64,000 nucleotides of DNA from Streptomyces sp. NBC_00525 (GCF_036346595.1 NZ_CP107834.1:2914001-2978000); one strand, 5' to 3'; shown: positions 32,852-41,863, counted from the stretch's first letter. Numbers and translations: made by a program. The notes: generated from the sequence alone by a model not told the origin.

Positions 32852-34536
32852 CCCGCGGCACCGGCACCGCCGAGCGCCGGCTGCTGGAGCTGACCGCGCC
32901 CGACGACGTCGTCCGGCGGTTCCGGGCGGCCGGCTGGTGGCGGGAGGAGACCTTCCTGGACGATCTGCGCCGCGCCGCGGCCGCCTTCCCGCAGCGCCCC
33001 GCGATCGTCGCCGAGCGCGTGCTGCGGCCGGCCGGCGAACGCCGCGTCACCGTCACGTACGGGCAGCTCGCCCTGTACGTGGAGCGCTTCGCCACCGCGC
33101 TGGCCTCGCTGGGGGTGGCGCCGGGCGACCCGGTCGCCTACCAGCTGCCGAACTGGTGGGAGACGGCCGCGCTCACCCTCGCCTGCTGGCGGGCCGGGGC
33201 GGTCGCGGTGCCGGTGCTGCCGACCGTACGTGCCCACGGGCTGCGGCACATCCTGGACGGCACCCGCGCCCGGATCTGTGTCGTCCCGGACGTCTGGGAG
33301 GGCTTCCCGCACGCCGAGGCGCTGGCCGCCCTCGCACCGGGGCTGCCGTGGCTGCGGCACCGCGTGGTGCTGGGGGACGCGGCGGCCACCGGGGCCGTCG
33401 ACTTCGCGGCGTACTTCACCCGCACCCCGCGCGAACGGACCGCGGTCGGCCGGCACCCGCACCCGCTGCCGGGGCGCGCCGACCGGCCCGCGCTGCTGAT
33501 CAGCGTGATGGGGCTGCGCGACGCGTACACCTCGGTGGTGCACTCCCCCGACACGCTGTACGCCAACATCGCCGCCCAGCACCATCCGCGGGGGCCGGGG
33601 CGGCGGCCCGGCGAGGTCTTCCTGTCCACACTGCCGCTGACCTCGCTCGCCTCACTGATCTACACCGTGTGCTGGCCGCTCGCGGTCGGCGGCACGGGCG
33701 TCTGGCAGGACGTGTGGGACCCCGGCGGCTGCCTGGACCTGATGGCGTACGCCGGGGTCGATCAGGTGTACGCGGAGCCCGCGTACTTCGCGGAGCTGCT
33801 GACCGCCCAGCGCCGCCGCCCCCGCCACCTGGAACGGCTTCGGCTGGTCCTGTCCGGCGGCCGTACCAGCACCCCGGAGCCGCTGGCCGCCGAACTGCGC
33901 GAGGTGTTCGGGGTGCCGGTGCTGTCCGCGTGGGGGGCGCCGGAGCTGGGCATGGGCGCGCTGTCGGCGACGCCCGGCGAGGCGGAGCCGCTGCGCGGCC
34001 TCGACGTACCGGCCGGGGACGGCACGGGCCCCGCCCCGCTGCGGGTGCGCGGCCCGTCGGTGGCCCTGGCGACCTGGCGGCACGGGGTCGCGGTGCCCGT
34101 CTCCACCTGGGAGGACGGCGACGGCTGGCTGGACACCGGGGACCTCGCGACGACGGACGCCGGGGGCGGCCTCCGGGTACGGGCGCGGGCGGGCACCCGG
34201 ACCGGGGCCATCTTCATGGTGCCGGTCGCCGAGGTGGAAGAGGCCCTGCTGAGCCATCCCCGCGTGGCCGAGGCGGCGGTCGTCGCCTACACGGACCCGG
34301 AGCACGGCGAGCTGCCGTGCGCGGTGGTGGTCCCGGTCGCCCTGGACCGGCCGCCGGGCCCCGCCGAACTGCGCGAACACCTCACCGGGCGCGGCATCGC
34401 CGAGGCGTTCCTGCCGACCCGGCTGGAGATCGTGGGCGCGCTGCCCCGCGACGAGGACGGCAGACTGCGGCGGACGGCGCTGCGCTCCTGGCTGCTGCGC
34501 GGCCGGCCGGGGGCCCCGCGCCCGGCACCCGCGTAA
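32848..34536 (+). CDS. Degenerate acyl-CoA/AMP-ligase-like protein without P-loop
   Basis: A 562-aa member of the ANL adenylating superfamily, closest in look to cyclohexanecarboxylate-CoA ligases. The fold is intact: an N-terminal ligase opening, YQLPNWWE, a VSTW/WLDTGDLAT motif (A7) and C-terminal subdomain. The ATP-binding A3 loop, normally TSGTTGxPKG, is replaced by SVMGLRDAYTSVV (about residues 219-231). The A5 YGxTE motif reads WGAPELG. The A10 catalytic lysine is replaced (PRDEDGRLRR). I expect no normal adenylation. Four-base overlap (ATGA) with the regulator upstream. It may be a pseudoenzyme, sensor or partner protein in the afsA-regulator unit. Confidence 0.75.
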   Translation: MTRGTGTAERRLLELTAPDDVVRRFRAAGWWREETFLDDLRRAAAAFPQRPAIVAERVLRPAGERRVTVTYGQLALYVERFATALASLGVAPGDPVAYQLPNWWETAALTLACWRAGAVAVPVLPTVRAHGLRHILDGTRARICVVPDVWEGFPHAEALAALAPGLPWLRHRVVLGDAAATGAVDFAAYFTRTPRERTAVGRHPHPLPGRADRPALLISVMGLRDAYTSVVHSPDTLYANIAAQHHPRGPGRRPGEVFLSTLPLTSLASLIYTVCWPLAVGGTGVWQDVWDPGGCLDLMAYAGVDQVYAEPAYFAELLTAQRRRPRHLERLRLVLSGGRTSTPEPLAAELREVFGVPVLSAWGAPELGMGALSATPGEAEPLRGLDVPAGDGTGPAPLRVRGPSVALATWRHGVAVPVSTWEDGDGWLDTGDLATTDAGGGLRVRARAGTRTGAIFMVPVAEVEEALLSHPRVAEAAVVAYTDPEHGELPCAVVVPVALDRPPGPAELREHLTGRGIAEAFLPTRLEIVGALPRDEDGRLRRTALRSWLLRGRPGAPRPAPA

Positions 34537-34552
34537 CGGCACGGCCGTACCG

Positions 34553-35512
34553 TCACTCGCAGCCCGCGACCCGGCGGGCGAACGCGGACAGTTCCGTGCG
34601 CCAGAGCGCCGGGACGGGGGCGTCCGCCACCACCGCGTCGGCGCGTTCGAGCTGCCCGGCGATGGTCTCCTCGGCCCGTTCGCGGGCGCGCGCGTCGAAG
34701 AAGATGTCCCGCAGGAACTGGGCGTCGTCGTCGAACCCCGGCCCGCCGCGCAGGAATCCGCGAATCCGCCAGGCCGCGTGCAGGGCGCGCGCGTACTCCT
34801 CGTACGGCTCGCGCAGATCGTCGCGGCCGGCCAGCGAGGCGCCGATCAGCAGGGCGTGGCGCAGCCCGTACCAGCCGGCGCCGCAGCCGTCGCCGCAGCC
34901 GTCCAGGCACTGGCCCGGCCAGGCGTCGTCGAGGTACTCCGTCGCCACCGCCGCCTCGGCGTGCGCGCCGATGGTGCGTTCGGTGCGCAGGCTGTCCCAC
35001 AACTCCCGCGCGGGCCGCGGCAGCCGGGCCGCGATGCGGTCCCCGTACGCCGTCGCGAGATCGCCCGCGAGTACGGCGGTGTCCTCGCCGAAGCGGCGGG
35101 ACTCGCCGCGCCAGCCGTTGCGTTCGTGCTCAGCGGCGTGGCTGATGTGCAGGGTCGGGATGCCCCGGCGCAGCGTGGCGTTCTTGCGGACGTCGTCCCT
35201 GATCATCAGACAGGTGTCGAGGAGTTCGAGGGCGGCGCACGCGGACACCACGTCCTCCCCCGCCGGGTCGCCGCCCGCCGCGAGATAGCCGGTGAGGCAG
35301 ATGACCGGATGGGCCCGCTCCGCCCCGGCCTGGACCAGCTCGGCCACCCCCGCCACCAGGACCGCGCTGTGCGGATCGGCCGTGCGCCGGCTCCGGGTCT
35401 CGTCCGCGAGGAGCCGGGCGAGCCGGTCCTCGACCCGGTCGAGCAGCGCGTCGCGCAGCTGTCCGGGGCTCGCCGCGCTCCCCGGCTGCTCGTGCGTGGG
35501 TGTGGTGGTCAT
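34553..35512 (-). CDS. Polyprenyl-synthase-like protein lacking intact aspartate-rich motifs
   Basis: A 319-aa all-helical protein aligning with trans-isoprenyl diphosphate synthases: TLRRGIPTLHISHAAEHE and AVLAGDLATAYG correspond to the RRGxPTxH and GDxLxA regions. The first aspartate-rich motif, normally DDxxD, is DDVRK (D106-K110), and the second, normally DDxxD in the LAFQxxDD helix, reads AWRIRGFLRG. Mg-diphosphate binding is therefore doubtful. A Cys/Gly loop (QCLDGCGDGCGAG) is an unusual insertion. It is convergent with the ligase-like gene by 16 bp. Role unknown; it could bind a prenyl or alkyl chain without turning it over. Confidence 0.65.
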   Translation of the reverse strand: MTTTPTHEQPGSAASPGQLRDALLDRVEDRLARLLADETRSRRTADPHSAVLVAGVAELVQAGAERAHPVICLTGYLAAGGDPAGEDVVSACAALELLDTCLMIRDDVRKNATLRRGIPTLHISHAAEHERNGWRGESRRFGEDTAVLAGDLATAYGDRIAARLPRPARELWDSLRTERTIGAHAEAAVATEYLDDAWPGQCLDGCGDGCGAGWYGLRHALLIGASLAGRDDLREPYEEYARALHAAWRIRGFLRGGPGFDDDAQFLRDIFFDARARERAEETIAGQLERADAVVADAPVPALWRTELSAFARRVAGCE

Positions 35513-35699
35513 GGTGCCCTCCCTGGTGGGCTACGGCCTCGGGACCGACCTTCCAGGACGCGCCATTGGTTGAACCACCCGGCGCGGCGGGCGGGGGCGC
35601 CCCGGACCGGGATACCGCCGGGAGACGCCAGTTGCCTGCCATGGCCGGACGAACCCGGCGCGGGCTTGCCATGACCTTGCTACGAATCGGGCGCGGCGG

Positions 35700-38417
35700 T
35701 CAGATGAACTCCGCGACCCCCAGATGGAAGTCGACGGGCAGGGCCTGCCGGCCGGGGATCTCCAGCTTCCGGTAGACGCGGGTGAGGTGCTGCTCCACGG
35801 TGCTCACCGTGATGTACAGCTTCTGGGCGATCTCCCGGTTGGTGTGGCCGTGCACGGCGAGCAGCGCGACCCGCTTCTCGGACTCGCTGAGGCTCGCCAC
35901 CAGGTCGGCGTGCGGCGCGGCGGCGGCAGCGGCCTCCGGCGGGGCGTCGCCGGTGTGGCCGGGCAGGATCTTCACACACAGCGCCTGCGCCCCGCACTCC
36001 TTCGCCACGTGCCAGGCCCTGCGGTTGACCATGGCGGCGCGGGCCGGTTCGCCCAGTACGCGCAGCACCTGTCCGAAGTCGCTCATGGCGCGGGCCAGTT
36101 CGTAGCTGTCGCCGGAGCGGTGCAGATCGTCGACGGCCTTGGTGAGCATCGCCTGCCGCTCCTTCGGCTCGCGCAGCGACGCCCGCAGCCGCAGCGTCAT
36201 CCCGCGCACCCAGGGGTCGCCCGCGTCGCGGGTGGTCAGCTGGTCGGCCAGGAAGCGGTCGGCCTGCTGGGTCTCGCCGAGCCGGAGCAGCGCCTCCGCC
36301 GCGTCCGCCCGCCACGGCAGGACGCGCGGCCGGTCCAGGCCCCAGCGCTTCATGTGGCGGCCGATGTCCAGGAAGTCGCCGAGCGCCGCGTGGAACCGGC
36401 TCGTCGCCAGCGCGTAGTGGCCGCGCGCCCGCAGATAGGCCAGGCCGTGCACGCTGCCGGTCAGCCGCTCGGGCACCGGCCGGCTCAGCACGGCGGCCGC
36501 CGCCTCGGGCCGCCCCATGGCGGTGCGGGCCCGGACCAGGGTCGCCATCAGCCCGCACAGCTGGACGCCGCCGCCCCGCGCGGGCACCACGCGAAGCGCG
36601 TCCTCGGCCGTCTCGGCGGCACCGGTCAGATCACCGAGGCGCAGCCGTGCCTCGGCCAGGAGCCCGCCGAACACCGCCTGCCAGCCGGTCGCGCCGCGCT
36701 CCGCCGCCTGCCCGGCGAACGACTCGCACCAGGGCACGGCCCGCTCGGCGCCGTCCAGGTAGAGCAGGGTGCGCAGGGCCTGGACGGCGGGTTCCACCAT
36801 GCCCTCGGCCAGGGTGGCGCCGCGCAGGAAGAGTTCGGCGGCCTGGGCGGCGCCCTCGTCCGCCTCGGCCGGCAGCGTCCACAGCGCGGCGGGATGCACG
36901 GCCCCGCGTACGGCGCGGCCCGGATGCGGTCCGGGGGCGCCCGCGCAGCGGCGCGGTGCGGCGCCCCACTGCGGGAACGCGGAGAGTCCGTCGAGCGGGT
37001 CGTCGCCGGGGATGTCCCCGGGTCTTCGCTCCGCGCCGGGGTGGCGGCCCTCTCCGGCTGCGAGCCGTTCCAGCACCTCCGCCGATTCGTCGATCCGGCC
37101 CTGCGCGGCCAGGACCCGGGCGAGCGGGCCGAGCGCACGGGCGTCGAGCCGTCCGGCGGCGAGCGCGGCCAGGGGTTCGGCGAGATGGCGTTCGGCGCCC
37201 GCCGGGTCGGTGCGTCCGCTGATGACGGCGAGCCGGACGCCGAGTTCGGCGCGGCGGGCCTCGTCCGCGCACGCCTCGCGGGCCAGGGCCAGCAGGGCGG
37301 TCGCCTCGTCGAGCGCGCCGTCGGCGGCGTGCTGGTCGGCGGCGGCCCGCAGCACGGCCGGGGCCCAGTCCTCTCCGGTGTGCCGGGCGGCGAGGAGCTG
37401 GGCGGCGACGACCGTGTCGGGGGCGCCCGCGGCCCGGACGAGCAGCGCGGCCTCCCGGTGCAGGGCGCGGCGGACGTCCGGCTCCATCCGGTCCAGTACG
37501 GCGGAGCGGGCCGCCGGATGGCAGAAGCCGCGGCCCCGGACCAGCAGTCCGGCGTCCTCCAGGGCGGCGAGCGCGCGGGCGGCGGCGGGTTCGGTGGTAC
37601 CGGCGAGGCGGGCGGTGTGCGGGGTGGTCGCCAGGGGGCCCAGGACGGCGACGGCCTCGGTGAGCGCGGTGGTGGCGGGTCCGCAGCGGTGCAGGCAGGC
37701 GAGGACGGCCTGGTGGTACGCCTCGCCGGGGCGGGCGCCGGGGTCCTGGAGGAGGGCGCGCAGCAGCAGCGGGTTGCCGCCGCCGGCCCGGTGCAGCCGG
37801 TCGGTCTCGGCGTCGGTGCGGTCGGGGAGCATGGCCCGGACCGCGTCGGGCGTGAAGCGTTCCAGGCGCAGCCGCGAGAAGTGCGGGAGCCGCAGCAGTT
37901 CGGTGCGCAGCAGCGGGTCGTCGCCGTGCTCGTGGACGGACTCGGTGAGGGCGAGGAGCACCTTGGCCCCGCGGGTGCCGCGTGCGAGGTGGAGCAGATA
38001 GCGGCCGGACAGCTCGTCCACGTGGTGCAGGTCGTCCACGCAGATCACCACGGGCGCGCCGGCGCTCAGCCCGCGTACGGCGGTGGCGAACTGCCGCATG
38101 GCCGCGACCCGGCCGGCCTCGGCGGGCGCCGGGGGCAGGGGCGGGAGGGCGCCGGGCGGGGCGTCGGCGGTCAGCTGGCGCAGCACTCCGAGCGGATGGC
38201 GCCTTTCCTCGGCGGTCGCCATTCCGCGCAGCACCAGGCCGCCGTGTTTTTCGGAATGGGTCGCAACGGTCTCCAGGAATTCACTTTTTCCACATCCCAC
38301 CGCTCCTTCGATGAGCAGCAGTCCGGAATTCCCTTCCCGACATCCTTCGATCAGATTGTCCAGAAGAGAAAGTTCTTCGGCGCGACGGAACAACACCATG
38401 AGATCCCCCATGCCCAT
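35700..38417 (-). CDS. LAL-type (large ATP-binding LuxR) transcriptional regulator
   Basis: A 905-aa activator. An AAA ATPase domain has Walker A IEGAVGCGKSE near residue 35 and Walker-B-like VVICVDDLHHVD near residue 130. A long TPR-like middle follows. The C-terminal LuxR helix-turn-helix (LSESEKRVALLAVHGHTNRE, then LYITVSTVEQHLTRVYRKL) is at about 830-890. The start at 38417 is chosen over ATGs at 38411 and 38402 because all precede LFRRAEELSLLD closely. LAL regulators usually activate polyketide genes; this one is cluster-situated. Confidence 0.88.
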   Translation of the reverse strand: MGMGDLMVLFRRAEELSLLDNLIEGCREGNSGLLLIEGAVGCGKSEFLETVATHSEKHGGLVLRGMATAEERRHPLGVLRQLTADAPPGALPPLPPAPAEAGRVAAMRQFATAVRGLSAGAPVVICVDDLHHVDELSGRYLLHLARGTRGAKVLLALTESVHEHGDDPLLRTELLRLPHFSRLRLERFTPDAVRAMLPDRTDAETDRLHRAGGGNPLLLRALLQDPGARPGEAYHQAVLACLHRCGPATTALTEAVAVLGPLATTPHTARLAGTTEPAAARALAALEDAGLLVRGRGFCHPAARSAVLDRMEPDVRRALHREAALLVRAAGAPDTVVAAQLLAARHTGEDWAPAVLRAAADQHAADGALDEATALLALAREACADEARRAELGVRLAVISGRTDPAGAERHLAEPLAALAAGRLDARALGPLARVLAAQGRIDESAEVLERLAAGEGRHPGAERRPGDIPGDDPLDGLSAFPQWGAAPRRCAGAPGPHPGRAVRGAVHPAALWTLPAEADEGAAQAAELFLRGATLAEGMVEPAVQALRTLLYLDGAERAVPWCESFAGQAAERGATGWQAVFGGLLAEARLRLGDLTGAAETAEDALRVVPARGGGVQLCGLMATLVRARTAMGRPEAAAAVLSRPVPERLTGSVHGLAYLRARGHYALATSRFHAALGDFLDIGRHMKRWGLDRPRVLPWRADAAEALLRLGETQQADRFLADQLTTRDAGDPWVRGMTLRLRASLREPKERQAMLTKAVDDLHRSGDSYELARAMSDFGQVLRVLGEPARAAMVNRRAWHVAKECGAQALCVKILPGHTGDAPPEAAAAAAPHADLVASLSESEKRVALLAVHGHTNREIAQKLYITVSTVEQHLTRVYRKLEIPGRQALPVDFHLGVAEFI

Positions 38418-38545
38418 GTTCCGGCTCTCGGTGGATAAACGGGAACGCGAACCGGATACAGGACCGATCGAGCGGCGCTTGAGAAGCAATCGTGAATCAC
38501 GGCAGGGGCGCGCGCGACGCTCCCACGGTGGCCGGAACCTGCCAG

Positions 38546-39391
38546 TCAGGAATCCCCGGTGCCGGCCGGGAAGATCCGGCGCGGCGCCACCCCTGTCTGC
38601 CCCCGGTGGCGCCGCTCCCTGGGGTAGCCCACCGAGACCTCCTCGAAGCGCACGCCGTCGTACCAGGTGGTGCGCGGGATGTGGAGGTGCCCGTACACGA
38701 CGGCGGCGGCCCGGAAGCGGGTGTGCCAGTCGGCGGTCAGCTCGGTGCCGCACCACTGGGCGAACTCGGGGTGGCGCAGGACGCGGGTGGGGGTGCGGAC
38801 CAGCGGGAAGTGGTTGACCAGCACGGTGCGCAGTTCGGGGTCGCAGGCGGCCAGGCGCCGCTCGGTGGCCTCGACGCGGGCCCGGCACCAGGCCTCGCGG
38901 GACGGGTAGGGGTCGGGGTGCAGCAGGAACTCGTCGGTGCACACCACGCCTGCCTCGTACGCCTGTTCAAGCGCCTGCTCCTGGGTGGCGGCGGTGGGCG
39001 TGCGGAAGGTGTAGTCGTACAGCAGGAAGAGCGGGGCCACGACCAGCGGGCCCCCCGGTCCGGACCAGACGGGGTACGGGTCCTCGGGGGTGTGGACTCC
39101 GTAGGAGCGGCAGATTTCCACCAATCGGCGGTACCGGGCGTCTCCCCGCAGTGGTACCGGATCGTCGCGAAGGGTCCACAGATCGTGGTTTCCGGGCGCC
39201 CAGATGACCGTGGCATAGCGGCGGGCGAGCAAATCGAGCACCCAGCTCAGATCGTCGGGCGACTCCCCGACGTCACCGGCGACGATGAGCCAGTCGGCGG
39301 GGCTGTCGGGAAACAGCTCCTCGACGATCCGGCGGTTCTCCGGGAATGCGACATGGAGGTCGCTGATGCCCATGAGGTTTCCGTGCGCCAT
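38546..39391 (-). CDS. Calcineurin-like metallophosphoesterase
   Basis: A 281-aa phosphoesterase. The five metal-binding motifs are present: GISDLHVAF, IVAGDVGE, WAPGNHDLW, VNHFPLV and VVYGHLHIPRTT. In streptomycetes such a gene is frequently next to an Sfp/EntD-type phosphopantetheinyl transferase gene, as here (the transferase starts 306 bp away, divergent). Substrate unknown; a 4'-phosphopantetheine- or CoA-related role is conceivable only from that pairing. The 128-bp gap to the LAL gene shows no gene. Confidence 0.85.
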   Translation of the reverse strand: MAHGNLMGISDLHVAFPENRRIVEELFPDSPADWLIVAGDVGESPDDLSWVLDLLARRYATVIWAPGNHDLWTLRDDPVPLRGDARYRRLVEICRSYGVHTPEDPYPVWSGPGGPLVVAPLFLLYDYTFRTPTAATQEQALEQAYEAGVVCTDEFLLHPDPYPSREAWCRARVEATERRLAACDPELRTVLVNHFPLVRTPTRVLRHPEFAQWCGTELTADWHTRFRAAAVVYGHLHIPRTTWYDGVRFEEVSVGYPRERRHRGQTGVAPRRIFPAGTGDS

Positions 39392-39696
39392 TCGGCCAGG
39401 CTAGGGCAGCCGGTACGCCGGTGAACACCCCACCCGGACCCCACAGTTGACGGCCCACCGGCGGGCCGCGGCCGGGTCCGCCGGGGCGTAGCAGGGCCAT
39501 GGCAAGGGGGGTGCGGGCCGGTGGCAGCCCGGCCGCAGGCCCGTGCCGCCGGGCCGCGCGGATGGCAGCGGGCTGGCAGAAACGGCCCTGCGGGCGGGCC
39601 GTTCCGCCCGGCCGGGGGCCGGTTCGCTGGCCGGTGCGGGGCGGCGGCGGGAGCGTGGAAATCGTCCACCCGACGCCCCGACCTGAAGGGTCTGCC
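39392..39696. other. 305-bp GC-rich divergent leader without a gene
   Basis: The interval separates the divergent metallophosphoesterase and phosphopantetheinyl transferase genes. It is extremely GC-rich and contains no conserved ORF, tRNA or strong dyad that I can see; it presumably carries both promoters. Confidence 0.5.
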
Positions 39697-40416
39697 GTGC
39701 TCACCGAGCTCCTGCCTTCGACCGTCGCCACCGCCGAGGCCACCGCCGACCCGGCCGAGGTGTTCCTCTTCCCGGAGGAGGAGTCCCTGATCAGCAACGC
39801 CGTCCCGAAGCGCCGGCTGGAGTTCTCCACGGTGCGGTGGTGCGCCCGGCGCGCCATGGGGGCGCTCGGGGTGGCGCCCGCCGCGGTGCTGCCGGGGCGG
39901 CGCGGGGTGCCGCAGTGGGCGCCGTCGGTGGTGGGTTCGATGACGCACTGCGCGGGCTACCGGGGTGTGGCGCTGGCCCGTGCGGAGGACTTCCTCTCGG
40001 TGGGCATCGACGCGGAGCCCAACGCCCCGCTGCGGCCGGGGGTGCTGGAGTCGATCGCGCTGCCGCAGGAGCTGCGGCGGACCCGAGAGCTGACGTGGGC
40101 GCTGCCCGAAGTCGCCTGGGACCGGCTGCTGTTCTCCGTGAAGGAGGCGGTGTACAAGACGTGGTTCCCGCTCACCGGCCAGGAACTGGACTTCACCGAC
40201 GCGCTGGTGAGCGTGGACGCGACCCAGGAGACGTTCACCGCGCGGCTGCTGCCGGCGCCGGACGAGCTGTCCCCGGCGGGCCCCACCTCGTTCAGCGGGC
40301 GCTGGTCCGCGCGGGACGGAGTGCTGGTGACCGCCATCGCGGTGCCCGCGAAGCGGCCGGCCGGGGCCGCACACGGCGATGCTCCCCGCATGTGCGCTGC
40401 GGGGAGCATCGGCTGA
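39697..40416 (+). CDS. 4'-phosphopantetheinyl transferase, EntD type
   Basis: A 239-aa transferase that should convert apo carrier proteins to holo form using CoA. The two family motifs are seen: VGIDAEPNA at residues 102-110 and FSVKEAVYKTWFP at 146-158. The EntD-group motif PQWAPSVVGSMTHCAGYRG precedes them. The start is GTG at 39697 with gaaggg; MLTELLPSTV matches usual N-termini. A strong hairpin overlaps its last codons. It can serve the cluster's carrier proteins; a second, different transferase is encoded at 41890. Confidence 0.9.
   Translation: MLTELLPSTVATAEATADPAEVFLFPEEESLISNAVPKRRLEFSTVRWCARRAMGALGVAPAAVLPGRRGVPQWAPSVVGSMTHCAGYRGVALARAEDFLSVGIDAEPNAPLRPGVLESIALPQELRRTRELTWALPEVAWDRLLFSVKEAVYKTWFPLTGQELDFTDALVSVDATQETFTARLLPAPDELSPAGPTSFSGRWSARDGVLVTAIAVPAKRPAGAAHGDAPRMCAAGSIG
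40377..40411 (+). terminator. Hairpin overlapping the end of the EntD-type transferase gene
   Basis: A perfect 14-bp stem (cgatgctccccgca / tgcggggagcatcg) with a 7-nt loop lies inside the last 14 codons, just before the stop. It can terminate this gene and the convergent small peptide gene. Confidence 0.65.
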
Positions 40417-40445
40417 GTCGTGTGTGCGGGGCGCGGCCGGGCGGA

Positions 40446-40646
40446 TCAGACGCCCCAGCGGTCGTCCAGCGGCCGGACCTGGCCGGTCGCGACGATTCCG
40501 GGAGAGACCGTGTCCGCGGCACTGACCTCGGTACCGACCGATGTCCCCCGCGAAAGGCCCGACATGAACTGTCCTCCCAGAACGGCCAGAAGTATACCCA
40601 TCAGCAAAGTCAAGCGAACGATAGATTCTTTACCATAACTTGCCAT
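40446..40646 (-). CDS. Small membrane peptide, 66 aa
   Basis: A 66-aa ORF with an excellent RBS (gaggggag, 5 nt before ATG at 40646). A short basic N-terminus (MASYGKESIVR) leads into a hydrophobic segment (LTLLMGILLAVLGGQF, about residues 12-27). A polar tail of about 38 residues follows and ends GQVRPLDDRWGV. This is the layout of a signal-anchored or secreted precursor peptide. It is divergent from a LuxR-type regulator gene with 179 bp between them, a common arrangement for a peptide and its sensor-regulator. Function unknown. Confidence 0.6.
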   Translation of the reverse strand: MASYGKESIVRLTLLMGILLAVLGGQFMSGLSRGTSVGTEVSAADTVSPGIVATGQVRPLDDRWGV

Positions 40647-40760
40647 TGCGACTCCCCTCGGTCGACGAATGAGACTTACCTCCGCCTCCTTGCTCACCCG
40701 AAACCTCCGGCTTCGGAGGTTCCCGGCGACGGGAAAAGAGTCTCGAACGCCGATGATTCG

Positions 40761-40782
40761 CGCCAAGGGCTTCACGTTGGCG
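40761..40782. promoter_or_regulatory. Dyad in the small peptide / LuxR divergent region
   Basis: CGCCAA-N10-TTGGCG, a 22-bp dyad about 45 bp before the LuxR gene, sized like a LuxR-family box. A second hairpin (aacctccg/cggaggtt) lies at 40702-40721. Confidence 0.35.
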
Positions 40783-40825
40783 TAAAGTTACGTGGCAGCA
40801 ATTACACCGACCAGTGGGGGCTGGC

Positions 40826-41863
40826 GTGTTCCAAGGGGAGTACGCGGATTCGGGCTTTGCCGAACTGGATGACGTGAGCGCTGCGGCATACGGTCTCGCC
40901 GTCGAGTGCGGCCGCTTCGACCGCGACCGGATTGCCCACGACCTGTCCCTCACCCACGACGAGATCGCCCGCGTCGAGAGCGTGCTGGTGGGGGTCCGGC
41001 TGCTCCAGTCGGTGCCCGGCCACTCGCACCAGCTGACCCCCGTCACCCCCGACGCCGCCGCCGCCTCCCTGGTGGGCCCCGCCGAACGGCAGATCCGCGA
41101 CCTCCAGCAGGCCGTCACCGAGGTCCGGGCCAAGCTGATGTCGCTGACCCCCCTGTACTTCGAGGGCCGCCGGGTGCGCAATCACCTGGAGGCGTTCGAC
41201 ATCATCAGTGACCCCGCCCGCATCCAGGCCCTCCTCGACCACCTCGGCCAGACCTGCAAGAGCGAGCTGATCACCGTCCAGCCCGGCGGCGCGCGCCCGG
41301 CGGACCTGCTCGACGACGCCAGGGCGAGCGCGCTGTCCATCCTGTCGCGCGGGGTGCGCATCCGGACCATCTACCAGCACACCGCGCGCAACGACCTGCC
41401 CACCCGCTCCTACGTCCGCGACGTGACCGTGCGGGGCGCGGAGGTCCGGACCGCCGACGAGGTGATCGACCGGCTGATCATCTACGACCGCGAGGTGGCG
41501 TTCCTGCCGGAGCGGTCCGCCCACGAGGACAGTCCGGGGGCGGCCGTCGTCCGCGAGCCCACCCTCGTGGCGTTCCTGTGCTCCGTCTTCGAGTACCTGT
41601 GGGAGGGCGCGACCCCGTACGTCGTGGAGTCGCAGCGCTCCCCCGCGTCCACCGACGAGCTGAAGTGGTCGATCATCCGGCTGATGACCAAGGGCTACAA
41701 GGACGAGATGGTGGCCCGCCGGCTCGGCATGTCCGTACGCACCTGCCGGCGCCACATCGCGGAGATCACCGAGCAGTTGGAGGCCACCAGCCGGTTCCAG
41801 GCGGGCTACAACGCCGCCCGCCTGGAGATGCTGACCGGTGACCCCGGCCGCCCGTTCTCCTGA
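40826..41863 (+). CDS. LuxR-family regulator with TrmB/PLD-like sensor region
   Basis: A 345-aa regulator. The N-terminal third is a winged-helix of the TrmB kind with a coiled-coil stretch (AERQIRDLQQAVTEVRAKLM). The middle resembles the phospholipase-D-like domain of such regulators (ALSILSRGVRIRTIYQHTAR). The C-terminal LuxR helix-turn-helix is at about 280-335 (MTKGYKDEMVARRLGMSVRT). Regulators of this type control many antibiotic clusters. GTG at 40826 has ggggg six bases upstream; GTG at 40814 is an alternative. It lies next to the start of the core biosynthetic operon's distal end. Confidence 0.8.
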   Translation: MFQGEYADSGFAELDDVSAAAYGLAVECGRFDRDRIAHDLSLTHDEIARVESVLVGVRLLQSVPGHSHQLTPVTPDAAAASLVGPAERQIRDLQQAVTEVRAKLMSLTPLYFEGRRVRNHLEAFDIISDPARIQALLDHLGQTCKSELITVQPGGARPADLLDDARASALSILSRGVRIRTIYQHTARNDLPTRSYVRDVTVRGAEVRTADEVIDRLIIYDREVAFLPERSAHEDSPGAAVVREPTLVAFLCSVFEYLWEGATPYVVESQRSPASTDELKWSIIRLMTKGYKDEMVARRLGMSVRTCRRHIAEITEQLEATSRFQAGYNAARLEMLTGDPGRPFS

